In this document: piece after piece, positions 28,373-36,824 of the stretch
Layout: each line of letters begins with the position of its first letter
Numbering within the stretch: the first letter of the stretch is position 1
Source: GCA-2687515 sp002687515
GTDB taxonomy: Bacteria; Pseudomonadota; Alphaproteobacteria; Rhodospirillales; UBA2165
Direction of reading: 5' to 3'
DNA length: 64,000 nt
Assembly (NCBI GenBank): GCA_030745835.1
Contig: JASLNU010000038.1
Span: forward strand, 1 to 64,000
The notes under the pieces: generated by a model
What the model was told of the DNA's origin: nothing
What the model saw: only the letters and a program-made list of their open reading frames with translations
Database searches by the model: none
Position numbers and translations under genes: made by a program

Positions 28373-29656
28373 CTACGCCGCCCGGCTTTTGGATTTAGCC
28401 TGTTCGATGCGCGCTTCCAACTCGGGACGGAAGTGGCGGATCAGACCCTGAATCGGCCAGGCGGCGGCATCGCCGAGGGCGCAAATGGTATGGCCCTCGA
28501 CCTGGCGCGTCACCTGTTCCAGGGTATCGATTTCCGCCGCGCTGGCATCGCCCGACACCAGCCGCGTCATCATCCGCGACATCCAGCCGGTGCCTTCGCG
28601 GCACGGCGTGCATTGGCCGCAGCTTTCATGGCGGTAGAACGCCGACAGGCGCGCGATGGCGGCGACGATGTCGGTGGATTTGTCCATCACCATGATGGCG
28701 GCGGTACCCAAGCCCGATTGCACCTCGCTCAACCCATCGAAATCCATCAGCACATTGTCGCAAATGGATTTGGGCAGGCAGGGAACCGAAGCGCCGCCCG
28801 GTATGATCGCCAACAGATTGTCCCAACCGCCGATGACGCCGCCGGCATGTTTATCGATCAGTTCCTTCAAGGGGACGCTCATCTCGTCCTCGACCGTGCA
28901 GGGATGGTTCACATGGCCGGAAATGTTGAACAGCTTGGTGCCGGTGTTGTTGGGCCGGCCCAGGTTGGCAAACCATTCGTGGCCGCGTCTTAGAATAGTC
29001 GGCGTGACGGCGATGGATTCCACATTGTTGACCGTCGTCGGGCAGCCATAGAGCCCGGAATTGGCCGGGAACGGCGGCTTCATGCGGGGTTGGCCCTTTT
29101 TCCCCTCCAGGCTTTCGATCAGCGCCGTTTCCTCGCCGCAGATATAGGCGCCCATGCCGCGATGGATATGAATATCGAATTGCCAGCCGGACCCGCAGGC
29201 GTCCTTGCCGATCAAGCCGGCGTCGGCGGCTTCGTCGATGGCCCGCTGCAGGGCTTCGGCCTCGCGGTAGAATTCGCCGCGCACATAAATGTAAGCCACG
29301 TGGGCGCCCATCGCGAAGCCGGCGACCAGGCAGCCCTCGACCAATTTATGCGGCTCGAAGCGCATGATTTCCCGGTCCTTGCAGGTGCCGGGTTCGCCCT
29401 CATCGGCATTGACCACCAGATAATGGGGCCGATCGCCGATTTCCTTGGGCATGAACGACCATTTGAGCCCGGTTCCGAAACCGGCGCCGCCGCGCCCCCT
29501 GAGGCCAGAATCCTTGACCTCCTCGACAATTTGTTCGCGCCCCTTGGCGAGAATCTCCTTGCTACCCGACCAGTCGCCGCGGCTGCGGGCGCCGTCGAGG
29601 CCGGCATCGCCAAGCCCATAAATGTTGGTGAAGATGCGATCCTTGTCTTTAAGCAT
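28373..29656 (-). CDS. nuoF: NADH-quinone oxidoreductase subunit F
   Basis: NuoF binds NADH and FMN and holds the N3 cluster, taking the first hydride in complex I. The protein shows the glycine-rich GRGGAGFGTGLKWSF nucleotide site, NADEGEPGTCKDR for FMN, and the 4Fe-4S motif SCGQCTPCREG. The ATG at 29656 (MLKDKDRIFTN) is the usual start and overlaps the end of nuoE, giving 427 residues; an in-frame ATG at 29668 would add four residues. Confidence 0.95.
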   Translation of the reverse strand: MLKDKDRIFTNIYGLGDAGLDGARSRGDWSGSKEILAKGREQIVEEVKDSGLRGRGGAGFGTGLKWSFMPKEIGDRPHYLVVNADEGEPGTCKDREIMRFEPHKLVEGCLVAGFAMGAHVAYIYVRGEFYREAEALQRAIDEAADAGLIGKDACGSGWQFDIHIHRGMGAYICGEETALIESLEGKKGQPRMKPPFPANSGLYGCPTTVNNVESIAVTPTILRRGHEWFANLGRPNNTGTKLFNISGHVNHPCTVEDEMSVPLKELIDKHAGGVIGGWDNLLAIIPGGASVPCLPKSICDNVLMDFDGLSEVQSGLGTAAIMVMDKSTDIVAAIARLSAFYRHESCGQCTPCREGTGWMSRMMTRLVSGDASAAEIDTLEQVTRQVEGHTICALGDAAAWPIQGLIRHFRPELEARIEQAKSKSRAA

Positions 29657-30266
29657 CGCTGCCCCCATCGCCGCCGTCGCCCAGTTCGGTCAGCGTCGTC
29701 AGCCCGCCCGCCGGCTCGCAACTGCGGCGCCCGGCTTGCGAACCGGTTTTCGGGGTCTCGCCCAATCTCAGCTCGGTGAGGATCGATTCGGTTGCGGTCG
29801 GGTCCAGGTCTTCGTAATAATCGTCGCCGATCTGCATCATCGGCGCGTTGACGCAGGCGCCCAGGCACTCCATCTCCGAGAGGGTGAATTGGCCGTCTTC
29901 GGTGGTTTCCCCGAACTCCACATCCAATGTCCGCTTGCAGGCCTCGGCAATGCCGTCGGATCCCCTGAGCCAGCACGGCAGGTTGGTGCACACCTGGACA
30001 TGGTGCCTGCCGACCGGTTGCAAATTGTACATGGTGTAGAAGGTGGCCACCTCGTAAACGCGGATCGGCGGCATCGACAGATAATCGGCGACATAATCCA
30101 TCGCCGCGCGCGGCAGCCAGCCGTCGTTCTGACGCTGGGCTATATCCAAAAGCGGCATCACGGCGCTTTCCTGGTGGCCGTCCGGATATTTGGCGATGGC
30201 CGCATCGGCCGCTGCCCGGTTTTCGGGCGTAAAGGCAAAATCCGCGGGTTGGGTCATATCATCCAT
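29649..30266 (-). CDS. nuoE: NADH-quinone oxidoreductase subunit E
   Basis: NuoE carries the N1a 2Fe-2S cluster next to NuoF. The thioredoxin-like 205-residue protein has its four cysteines in CTNLPC and ECLGAC. A tail of roughly 40 residues rich in Gly, Thr and Arg follows the folded domain. The ATG at 30266 has AGGCGG upstream; another ATG three codons later and a TTG at 30299 are possible alternatives. It starts 7 bp after nuoD. Confidence 0.93.
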   Translation of the reverse strand: MDDMTQPADFAFTPENRAAADAAIAKYPDGHQESAVMPLLDIAQRQNDGWLPRAAMDYVADYLSMPPIRVYEVATFYTMYNLQPVGRHHVQVCTNLPCWLRGSDGIAEACKRTLDVEFGETTEDGQFTLSEMECLGACVNAPMMQIGDDYYEDLDPTATESILTELRLGETPKTGSQAGRRSCEPAGGLTTLTELGDGGDGGSDA

Positions 30267-30273
30267 ATCCGCC

Positions 30274-31452
30274 TCACCTGTCGATTTCACCGAAGACAAT
30301 ATCGAGCGATCCGATATTGGCGACGATGTCGGCCAGCATGTGGCCCCGGGTCATCATATCGAGGGCCTGAAGATGGGCGAAGCCGGGCGCCCTGATCTTG
30401 CAGCGATAGGGTTTGTTGCTGCCGTCCGCCACCAGATAGACGCCGAACTCGCCTTTCGGCGCTTCCGTCGCCGTATAGGTTTCGCCGGCCGGAACGTGAT
30501 AGCCTTCGGTGTAAAGCTTGAAGTGATGGATCAGCGCTTCCATCGATTGCTTCATATCGCCGCGCTTGGGCGGCGTGAATTTTTGGTCATCGGCGGCGAC
30601 CGGGCCGGCAGGCATGTTTTCGATGCACTGGCTGATGATCTTCACGCATTCGCGCATTTCATAGATACGCATCAAATAGCGGTCGTAACAATCGCCGCGC
30701 TTGCCGATCGGAACACCGAATTCCATCTTGCCGTATGCGTCATAGGGCTGCGCCTTGCGCAAATCCCAGGCGATCCCCGTGGCGCGCAGGTTTGGTCCGG
30801 TAAAGCCCCAATCATAAGCCTGTTCCGCCGAGACCACGCCGATATCGACGGTGCGCTGCTTGAAGATGCGGTTTTCGGTCAGCAGCGACTCGCAATCGTC
30901 GATCATTTGCGGAAATCTCTCGGCCCAGGCGGCGATATCGGCGAGCAGGCCGGGCGAGATGTCGAAGGCGACCCCGCCGGGACGAAAATAGGCCATGTGC
31001 ATGCGCGCGCCCGATGCCCGCTCGCAGAATTCCATCATATGCTCACGTTCCTCGAACAACCACAGCATCGGCGTCATGGCACCCACATCCATGGCGTAGG
31101 TGCATATATTGAGTATGTGGTTGAGGATGCGCCCGATTTCGGCATAAAGGACGCGGATGTACTGGCCGCGCGGCGGCACCTCGATGCCGGCCAGTTTTTC
31201 CACGGCCAGCGCGAAAGTATGCTCCTGGTTCTGCGGCGCCACGTAGTCCAAGCGGTCGAAATAGGGAACCGCCTGCAGATAGCTTTTGTGTTCGATCAGC
31301 TTTTCCGTGCCCCGGTGCAGAAGCCCGATATGCGGGTCGGCCCGGTCGATTACCTCGCCGTCCATTTCCATGACCAGGCGCAGGACGCCGTGGGCGGCGG
31401 GATGCTGCGGCCCGAAATTAAGGGTGAAGTTGCGAATATGCTGGTCCGGCAT
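30274..31452 (-). CDS. nuoD: NADH-quinone oxidoreductase subunit D
   Basis: NuoD is the 49-kDa-type subunit lining the quinone site. The 392-residue protein starts with NFTLNFGPQHPAAHGVLRLV and ends with DIVFGEIDR, both signatures of the family. NuoC and NuoD are separate genes here, unlike the fused NuoCD of E. coli. Its ATG overlaps the nuoC stop (ATGA). Confidence 0.96.
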   Translation of the reverse strand: MPDQHIRNFTLNFGPQHPAAHGVLRLVMEMDGEVIDRADPHIGLLHRGTEKLIEHKSYLQAVPYFDRLDYVAPQNQEHTFALAVEKLAGIEVPPRGQYIRVLYAEIGRILNHILNICTYAMDVGAMTPMLWLFEEREHMMEFCERASGARMHMAYFRPGGVAFDISPGLLADIAAWAERFPQMIDDCESLLTENRIFKQRTVDIGVVSAEQAYDWGFTGPNLRATGIAWDLRKAQPYDAYGKMEFGVPIGKRGDCYDRYLMRIYEMRECVKIISQCIENMPAGPVAADDQKFTPPKRGDMKQSMEALIHHFKLYTEGYHVPAGETYTATEAPKGEFGVYLVADGSNKPYRCKIRAPGFAHLQALDMMTRGHMLADIVANIGSLDIVFGEIDR

Positions 31453-32126
31453 CAGCCCGCCTCGCCCGTTTCCTGCCCGGGTTCTTCGCCCTCGCCCGGC
31501 TTCTCGTCGCCCGCCTTTTCATCGCCCGCCTTTTCATCGCCCGTCAGCGGCCGGGTGATGCCCTCCCAAGGGCTCAGGAAATCGAAGGAACGGAACTCCT
31601 GGGTCAATTTGACGGGCTCGTAAACGACGCGCTTTTGCTCGTCGTCGTAACGCACCTCCACATATCCGGTCAGCGGAAAATCCTTGCGCAACGGGTGCCC
31701 CTCGAAACCGTAATCGGTCAGGATGCGGCGAAGATCGGGATGATCGGAAAAATAGATGCCGTAAAGATCCCAGGTTTCCCGCTCCCACCAGCCGGCCGAG
31801 GAGAATACGCCGGTAACCGACGGCACCGGGGTTTGTTCGTCGGTTTCGGCGATCACCCGGATACGGGCGTTTTGCGTCAGGCTGAGGAGGTTATAGACGA
31901 CCTCGAAGCGCTTTTCCCGCTCCGGATAATCGGCGCCGCAGACATCCATGAGCTGCTTGAATTGGCAATTCACGTCATCGCGCAGGAAGGTCAGAACCTT
32001 GACCACGGCGCCGCCATCGACCTTGACCGTCAATTCGCCGCCGCTGACCTGGTGCGACAGGATCGAGCCTGCCAACTTATCCGCGACGTAATCGCCAATA
32101 TCCTCGACCGGTTGGACGTCTGCCAT
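31452..32126 (-). CDS. nuoC: NADH-quinone oxidoreductase subunit C
   Basis: NuoC is the 30-kDa-type structural subunit of the peripheral arm. The 224-residue protein contains ERETWDLYGIYFSDHPDLRRILTDYGFEGHPLRKDFPLTGYVE-type sequence that defines the family. Beyond the usual end (about residue 195) it has an acidic tail containing GDEKA, GDEKA and GDEKP in tandem, encoded by a 15-bp DNA repeat. The ATG at 32126 (MADVQPVED) was chosen because the longer frame to 32276 overlaps nuoB. Confidence 0.94.
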   Translation of the reverse strand: MADVQPVEDIGDYVADKLAGSILSHQVSGGELTVKVDGGAVVKVLTFLRDDVNCQFKQLMDVCGADYPEREKRFEVVYNLLSLTQNARIRVIAETDEQTPVPSVTGVFSSAGWWERETWDLYGIYFSDHPDLRRILTDYGFEGHPLRKDFPLTGYVEVRYDDEQKRVVYEPVKLTQEFRSFDFLSPWEGITRPLTGDEKAGDEKAGDEKPGEGEEPGQETGEAG

Positions 32127-32152
32127 GATTGTTTTAAAGGCTGCTCCCGGCG

Positions 32153-32707
32153 CTAGCGCCAGAGCGTCCCCGTCCTCCGGATTTTCTTTTGCAATTGCAG
32201 GATACCGTAAATCAATGCTTCCGCCGTCGGCGGGCAGCCGGGCACATAGATATCGACCGGAATCACCCGGTCGCATCCGCGCACCACGGAATAGGAATAA
32301 TGGTAATAGCCGCCGCCGTTGGCACAGGATCCCATGGAAATGACATAGCGCGGCTCGGCCATCTGGTCATAAACCTTGCGGAAGGCGGGCGCCATTTTGT
32401 TGGTCAGGGTTCCGGCGACGATGATCACGTCCGACTGGCGCGGGCTCGGCCGCGGCACGACGCCAAAGCGGTCGAGATCATAGCGGCTGACATAGGCGTG
32501 CATCATTTCGATGGCGCAGCAGGCGAGGCCGAAGGTCATCGGCCACATCGAGCCGGTGCGCGCCCAATTCACCAGATTGTCCAATTGGGCGACGACAAAA
32601 CCCTTGTCGGCCAGCGTATCGCCGACGTTCCTTAAGATCGCGTCCTGGTCTGATCCCGGCGGAATGAGCGCGCCGCCGGGGGCTAGGGGCCCCTCTGCTA
32701 CTCCCAT
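32153..32707 (-). CDS. nuoB: NADH-quinone oxidoreductase subunit B
   Basis: NuoB holds the N2 4Fe-4S cluster that reduces quinone. The cluster ligands are visible in GLACCAIEMM, MGSCANGG and YVPGCPPTAEAL. The ATG at 32707 has AAGGGGG about 8 bp before it and overlaps the nuoA stop by 10 bp, giving 184 residues; an ATG at 32728 would add seven residues. A proline- and glycine-rich leader precedes the conserved core. Confidence 0.95.
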   Translation of the reverse strand: MGVAEGPLAPGGALIPPGSDQDAILRNVGDTLADKGFVVAQLDNLVNWARTGSMWPMTFGLACCAIEMMHAYVSRYDLDRFGVVPRPSPRQSDVIIVAGTLTNKMAPAFRKVYDQMAEPRYVISMGSCANGGGYYHYSYSVVRGCDRVIPVDIYVPGCPPTAEALIYGILQLQKKIRRTGTLWR

Positions 32708-33063
32708 TCCAGCGCCCCCTTCTTCCATTCATAGATAAAACCGACGGTCAGGATCACTAAGAACACGAACATCGACCAAAAGCCGAAGACGCCGATGGTG
32801 CCCAGCGAAACCGCCCACGGGAACAGGAAGGCCACTTCCAAATCGAAGATGATGAACAGGATGGCGACCAGATAGAAGCGGACGTCGAACTTGATGCGCG
32901 CGTCCTCGAAGGCATTGAAGCCACATTCGTAGGCCGAAAGCTTTGCCGCGTCCGGGTGCTGGCGCACCATAACATAAGACGCGATCAGAATGACCGAAGC
33001 CAGCCCGATGGCGATCCCAAGGAAGATAAGGATGGGGAGGTATTGCAGGAGCAGATCGTTCAT
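32698..33063 (-). CDS. nuoA: NADH-quinone oxidoreductase subunit A
   Basis: NuoA is the first gene of the complex I operon and a three-helix membrane subunit (121 residues). It carries the conserved YECGFNAFEDARIKFDVRFY loop and the DLEVAFLFPW helix. The ATG at 33063 follows AGAGGAT; a longer frame to 33153 has no support. The promoter should lie between here and tRNA-Asp, but no clear elements were seen. Confidence 0.95.
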   Translation of the reverse strand: MNDLLLQYLPILIFLGIAIGLASVILIASYVMVRQHPDAAKLSAYECGFNAFEDARIKFDVRFYLVAILFIIFDLEVAFLFPWAVSLGTIGVFGFWSMFVFLVILTVGFIYEWKKGALEWE

Positions 33064-33171
33064 ATGTACATCCTCTGCCTCGCTTGCGATCGGCGGCCGG
33101 ACGGCCAACCGAACCCCCCACGAATCGCGCCGCGCCAGGGTTTGCGAATACACCCGGAAAAGTGGGCAAAA

Positions 33172-33248
<77 letters not shown>

Positions 33249-33757
33249 AAACACCGCCGTATTCGCGAGACTTGAGTAATCCACGCCCCTACGAGTGTCA
33301 AGCAAACTCGCCTCCCGATTTGACGCTGCCACGCAGGCGCTTCGCCCTGCCATCCTCGACCCGCCTCCTAACCTGATAGGTTTGTTGATTCACCATGAAA
33401 ATCAAGGTTTTGCGGAGGAGATTCTTAAACTTATGACGGGCGGTCACATTTATGCACCAGCCGGGGCGGAATGGGGCCGCACATCGCCAGGCGGCAGCGG
33501 TATTTGGGTGGTAGTCATTCAGGTTCGAAATACCGCGGTCAGCTTTCGTGGCCGTTTAGGCCGTATCCCGGCCCCGGTCGTTACTAACGAGAGGACGTTG
33601 GGAATGTGAAAAAGTAAACTGCCAGCGCGTTCGAAAATTAATCTGTCACCGTATTTCCAACTTATTCCGTCACCGTATTCCCCACCATATTACCGCTCCA
33701 TCCGCACTGCTATCGACCGGCTGCGCCTGTTTCCATCCCACTGCCGTGATGGGGAGA
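33249..33757. other. Intergenic region without a credible gene
   Basis: About 510 bp separate tRNA-Asp from the cupredoxin gene. An open frame at 33295-33609 on the plus strand has no ribosome binding site and no recognisable protein features. The stretch from 33609 to 33683 carries fragments related to the palindrome at 57.2 kb. The region looks like decayed repeat sequence rather than a functional locus. Confidence 0.5.
33609..33683 (+). repeat. Degenerate copies of the GTAAACTGTCACCG repeat
   Basis: AAAAGTAAACTG (about 33609-33620), CTGTCACCGTATTTCC (about 33643-33658) and CCGTCACCGTATTCCCC (about 33667-33683) resemble each other and the arms of the perfect palindrome at 57182-57235. They look like scattered relics of the same short repeat family. 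Confidence 0.45.
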
Positions 33758-34249
33758 CTATTTAACGAGAACGGAACCTGTCATGCCCCCGGCCGTGTGA
33801 GTCTTTCCGCTCTGATCCAATGTATCGCAAATTATTTCGTATCGTCCGGCGGCGACGGGGACGAACTCCCATTCGACGCTTCCGCCAGGAAAAATCTCTA
33901 TTTCTGCCGGCTTTCCGACGATGTTGGCGACGGTCTGGGATCCTCGGCCGTAGCCATCAAGGACCCTTACATGCGAGGACCATACGGCATCCACGAGCCC
34001 GGGTGAATCAAACTCGTGCACTTCGAGACTGGGGTTGTGGATGACCAGCCGGTAGCGCTGTCCCGTTTGCAAGGTGAGCGCGCTGGGATGAAACAGGCGT
34101 TTCTCGTCGCCATCCTTGCCCAATGCCAGTTGCACCGTGACGATCTTATGGTTGGCCTTACCACCCCCCGCCAAAGCGGGGCCGAAAGCGGCACCGGAGA
34201 TGGCGGCGAAAACCGCAAAAGCCAGAAAAGCAACTATCCGTATGATCAT
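33758..34249 (-). CDS. Periplasmic cupredoxin-domain protein
   Basis: This 163-residue exported protein has a signal peptide (residues 1-27, ending PALA) and a cupredoxin fold. Candidate type 1 copper ligands are His78 (LEVHEF), Cys141, His151 and Met156 (ICDTLDQSGKTHTAGGM), which fits the His-Cys-His-Met set. It probably binds copper for electron transfer or metal handling; the spacing between the Cys and second His (nine residues) is longer than in classical plastocyanins. The ATG at 34249 follows AAGGAG. It is transcribed alone, divergently from the enolase-superfamily gene. Confidence 0.75.
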   Translation of the reverse strand: MIIRIVAFLAFAVFAAISGAAFGPALAGGGKANHKIVTVQLALGKDGDEKRLFHPSALTLQTGQRYRLVIHNPSLEVHEFDSPGLVDAVWSSHVRVLDGYGRGSQTVANIVGKPAEIEIFPGGSVEWEFVPVAAGRYEIICDTLDQSGKTHTAGGMTGSVLVK

Positions 34250-34300
34250 GTTCTACTCCTTCGTCTTTTTATTCACTGGGATTGTGTAAAAGGGCCTCAT

Positions 34301-34321
34301 ATTGCGATTGCGTATCATTCG
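34301..34321 (-). promoter_or_regulatory. Possible Fur-type iron box before the cupredoxin gene
   Basis: Read on the minus strand, the site is CGAATGATACGCAATCGCAA, which resembles the AATGAT-type half sites of Fur boxes. It lies about 55-75 bp before the cupredoxin start, where an operator would be expected. The match is by eye only and partly degenerate. Confidence 0.25.
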
Positions 34322-34586
34322 TATATCTCGGGTGTAAAGTCAACAATAAAACTAGGGACATTGTTTAATTCTCTGGCCAAGACGGACTGGCCTCCGGTCG
34401 AAAATAGACGCTCTACGCACTTGCAATGTTCGACTATTGTTCTATATGATTAATTCCACGGAAATAGTGAAAACATGCGAGATTCTGGGAAAGTACCGGA
34501 TATTTTCTTTCATGCCGGCATAGCATGGCCGGCGGCGATTTCCGAGTGCCGGAGGGCCGGAAACGGCGTTCAACCACGTGGAAAAA

Positions 34587-34626
34587 CCATATAAATCCCT
34601 ATGAAACCCCATAAACCCCCATACGA
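34587..34626 (+). repeat. Four 10-bp phased repeats upstream of the enolase-superfamily operon
   Basis: Four consecutive 10-mers, CCATATAAAT, CCCTATGAAA, CCCCATAAAC and CCCCATACGA, share a C-rich start followed by ATA or TAT and repeat exactly once per helical turn. They end about 111 bp before the ATG at 34738. Such phasing suits cooperative binding of a regulator, but no regulator gene is adjacent. Confidence 0.4.
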
Positions 34627-34737
34627 TTCTGTGCGCCCAATGTCGCAGATATCCATGCAAGTGGCGCATGGGGTTGCCTGCGTTGACAGGTGCAGGTTGC
34701 CATGGAACCTTGCCCCGCCCAAGATGGGAGGCCGCCA

Positions 34738-35934
34738 ATGGGAGCTAACGTGAAAATCACCGCTTTGGAGACCCTGGCCTGCGACGCCGGGCGGCGCAAT
34801 TATTATTTCATCAAAGTGAACACCGAAGACGGCGTTGTCGGCTGGAGCGAATATGACGAGAGTTTCGGCCCGCCCGGCGTCAGCCTCGCCATCGAGCGCT
34901 TCGCGCCGCTGGTCATCGGCGAGGATGTGCTCGCCCATGAGCGTATTTTCGCCAAGCTGTTCAACGCCAAGCGGACGGCGACGGGAAGCACCTCGGGCCT
35001 GGCCGCCGGCGCCATCGAGAACGCGGTGCTGGATGCCAAGGCCAAGACCCTCGGGGTTCCCTGCCATGCCCTGCTCGGCGGCAAGATCCGCGACCGGGTG
35101 CGCGTCTATTGGTCCCACTGCGCCTTCTGGCGGGTCAATTTCCCGGACCATTACGGCCCGCCGGTCACCTCCCTCGACGATATCAAGGCGGCCGGCGCCG
35201 AGGCCCGGGACCAGGGTTTCACGGCGCTGAAATCGGGGATACTGCTCAGCGAAGACGGGCCGGTGCGCAGTTGGGGCGCCGGCTTCGGGCGGCCGTTCTA
35301 TCCCGAACTGAACGTGGAAAAGAGCTTGTCGCGCCAGATCCGGGCCGAGTACGAGGCGTTCCGCGACGGCGCCGGGCCCGACATGGATATCCTCCTGGAT
35401 CTGAACTTCAACGCCAAGACCGAGGGCTTCTTAGAGATAATCCGGGAGATCGCCGATCTCGACATGTTCTGGATCGAGATCGACAGCGACAATCCGAAAG
35501 CCCTCGCCTACATCCGAAATCACAGCCCGTTTCCCATATCCTCGTGCGAAACGCTGATCGGCCTCCGCCGCTTCCTGCCATATTTCGATGCCCAGTCGAT
35601 GGATGTGGCGATCATCGATGCGGTCTGGAACGGGGTCTGGCAGTCGATGAAGATCGCCGCCGCCGCCGATGCCCACGAAGTCAACATCGCGCCGCACAAT
35701 TTCTACGGACACCTGGCAACCATGATGAACGCCCATTTCGCCGCTGCGGTGCCCAACCTGCGCATCGTCGAAACCGATATCGACCGGATACCCATCGACA
35801 AGGAGGTGTTCAGCGCCGAGCCGGTGATCGAGGACGGGTACCTGGTCGTGCCCGACACGCCGGGCTGGGGCATCGACCCGATCGAAGAGGCGATTCGCGC
35901 CAATCCACCGAAAAACTGGCCGCCGAAGAATTGA
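34738..35934 (+). CDS. Enolase-superfamily sugar-acid dehydratase or racemase
   Basis: This 398-residue protein belongs to the mandelate racemase/muconate lactonizing enzyme family, which abstracts a proton next to a carboxylate. Visible features are a lysine in FTALKSG (about residue 160), magnesium ligands in DLNFNAKTEG, DMFWIEIDS and SSCETL, and a late histidine in APHNFYGHLA. The ATG at 34738 has GGGAGG seven bases before it; upstream in-frame ATG (34702) and GTG (34690) are less well placed. The next gene, 14 bp on, encodes a PEP mutase-superfamily enzyme, so the pair may dehydrate a sugar acid and then cleave or decarboxylate the product. The substrate cannot be named. Confidence 0.8.
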   Translation: MGANVKITALETLACDAGRRNYYFIKVNTEDGVVGWSEYDESFGPPGVSLAIERFAPLVIGEDVLAHERIFAKLFNAKRTATGSTSGLAAGAIENAVLDAKAKTLGVPCHALLGGKIRDRVRVYWSHCAFWRVNFPDHYGPPVTSLDDIKAAGAEARDQGFTALKSGILLSEDGPVRSWGAGFGRPFYPELNVEKSLSRQIRAEYEAFRDGAGPDMDILLDLNFNAKTEGFLEIIREIADLDMFWIEIDSDNPKALAYIRNHSPFPISSCETLIGLRRFLPYFDAQSMDVAIIDAVWNGVWQSMKIAAAADAHEVNIAPHNFYGHLATMMNAHFAAAVPNLRIVETDIDRIPIDKEVFSAEPVIEDGYLVVPDTPGWGIDPIEEAIRANPPKNWPPKN

Positions 35935-35948
35935 GGGAGGGAAGGCAA

Positions 35949-36812
35949 ATGAGATGGCAGGCGAGGCGCGAAAAATTTCGGGCCATCCTGGAAGGCGATC
36001 ACTTCGTGCATCCGGGATCGGTGTTCGATCCGATGAGCGCCCGCATCGCCGAGGATCTGGGCTTCGAGGTTGGCATGTTCGCCGGCTCGGTGGCCTCGAT
36101 GGCGGTTTTGGGGGCGCCCGATCTGATCCTCCTGACGCTCTCGGAATTCGCCGGGCAGGCCTACCGCATCAACCGGGCCGGCGGCCTGCCGCTGCTTTGC
36201 GATGCCGATCACGGCTACGGCAACGCCTTGAACGTGGCGCGCACGGTGGAGGAATTGGAAAACGCCGGGGTCGCGGCGCTGACCATCGAGGACACCGACC
36301 TGCCCGTCCCTTTTGCGAGCGGCGGCAAGCCGAGCCTGATATCGGTCGATGAGGGTGCCGGCAAGATGCGGGCGGCGCTGGCGGCGCGCGTTGATCCGGC
36401 CTTGATCATTGCCGGGCGCACCAGCGCCATGTCGATTGCCGGGCTCGATGAGGCGGTCCGGCGCATCCAAGCCTACGCAGAGGCCGGCGTCGATGCGCTG
36501 TTCCTGACCGGGGTCAAGAGCCGCGCCGAGCTGGACGCGCTCTCGGGCGCCGTTTCGGTGCCGCTGTTCCTGTCGGGTGCGCCGGGCGAACTGGCCGACC
36601 CCGAATATTTATCGCGGCGCCGCGTCCGCGTCGTGCTACAAGGCCACATGCCGGTGATGGCGGCGATGCGGGCGGTCCACGATACCCTAAAGGCGCTGCG
36701 CGGCGGCACCCCGCCCGCCGAGTTGGAGGGCGTGCCGGGCGCCGATTTCATCCAACGCATCACCCGGGTTGGCGATTACCAGGCGATGCTGGATGAATAT
36801 TTGGGCGGATAA
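35949..36812 (+). CDS. Isocitrate lyase/PEP mutase superfamily enzyme
   Basis: This 287-residue enzyme has the PEP mutase barrel: HPGSVFDPMSARIAEDLGFE near the start, the metal motif DADHGYGNALN (about residue 86) and IEDTDLP (about residue 113). The active-site loop lacks the KKCGH signature of isocitrate and methylisocitrate lyases, and the overall pattern is closest to the oxaloacetate decarboxylase branch. It could act on oxaloacetate or another 2-oxo acid produced downstream of the enolase-superfamily partner. The ATG at 35949 follows GGAGGGAAGG. Both genes form one operon. Confidence 0.8.
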   Translation: MRWQARREKFRAILEGDHFVHPGSVFDPMSARIAEDLGFEVGMFAGSVASMAVLGAPDLILLTLSEFAGQAYRINRAGGLPLLCDADHGYGNALNVARTVEELENAGVAALTIEDTDLPVPFASGGKPSLISVDEGAGKMRAALAARVDPALIIAGRTSAMSIAGLDEAVRRIQAYAEAGVDALFLTGVKSRAELDALSGAVSVPLFLSGAPGELADPEYLSRRRVRVVLQGHMPVMAAMRAVHDTLKALRGGTPPAELEGVPGADFIQRITRVGDYQAMLDEYLGG

Positions 36813-36824
36813 TGAGCACGGCGC

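Larger units (their letters stand above)
34250..34737. other. Divergent intergenic region, AT-rich
   Basis: About 490 bp separate the divergent cupredoxin and enolase-superfamily genes. The region is clearly richer in A and T than its neighbours. It contains the possible Fur box (34301-34321) and the phased repeats at 34587-34626. A minus-strand frame at 34442-34738 shows no protein-like features and is not called. Confidence 0.5.

Noticed and set aside
26720..28993. A plus-strand frame of 757 codons antisense to nuoG and nuoF
   Set aside because: It mirrors well-supported complex I genes on the other strand. Long antisense frames are expected from GC-rich third codon positions, and the translation has no domain features.
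32127..32276. Longer NuoC with a 50-residue N-terminal extension
   Set aside because: The extension overlaps nuoB and does not resemble NuoC. The family start MADVQPVED lies at 32126.
33295..33609. A 104-codon plus-strand frame after tRNA-Asp
   Set aside because: There is no ribosome binding site or recognisable protein pattern, and the area carries decayed repeats.
34442..34738. Minus-strand 98-codon frame in the divergent intergenic region
   Set aside because: It overlaps the phased repeats and the ribosome binding site of the enolase-superfamily gene, and its composition is unlike a protein.
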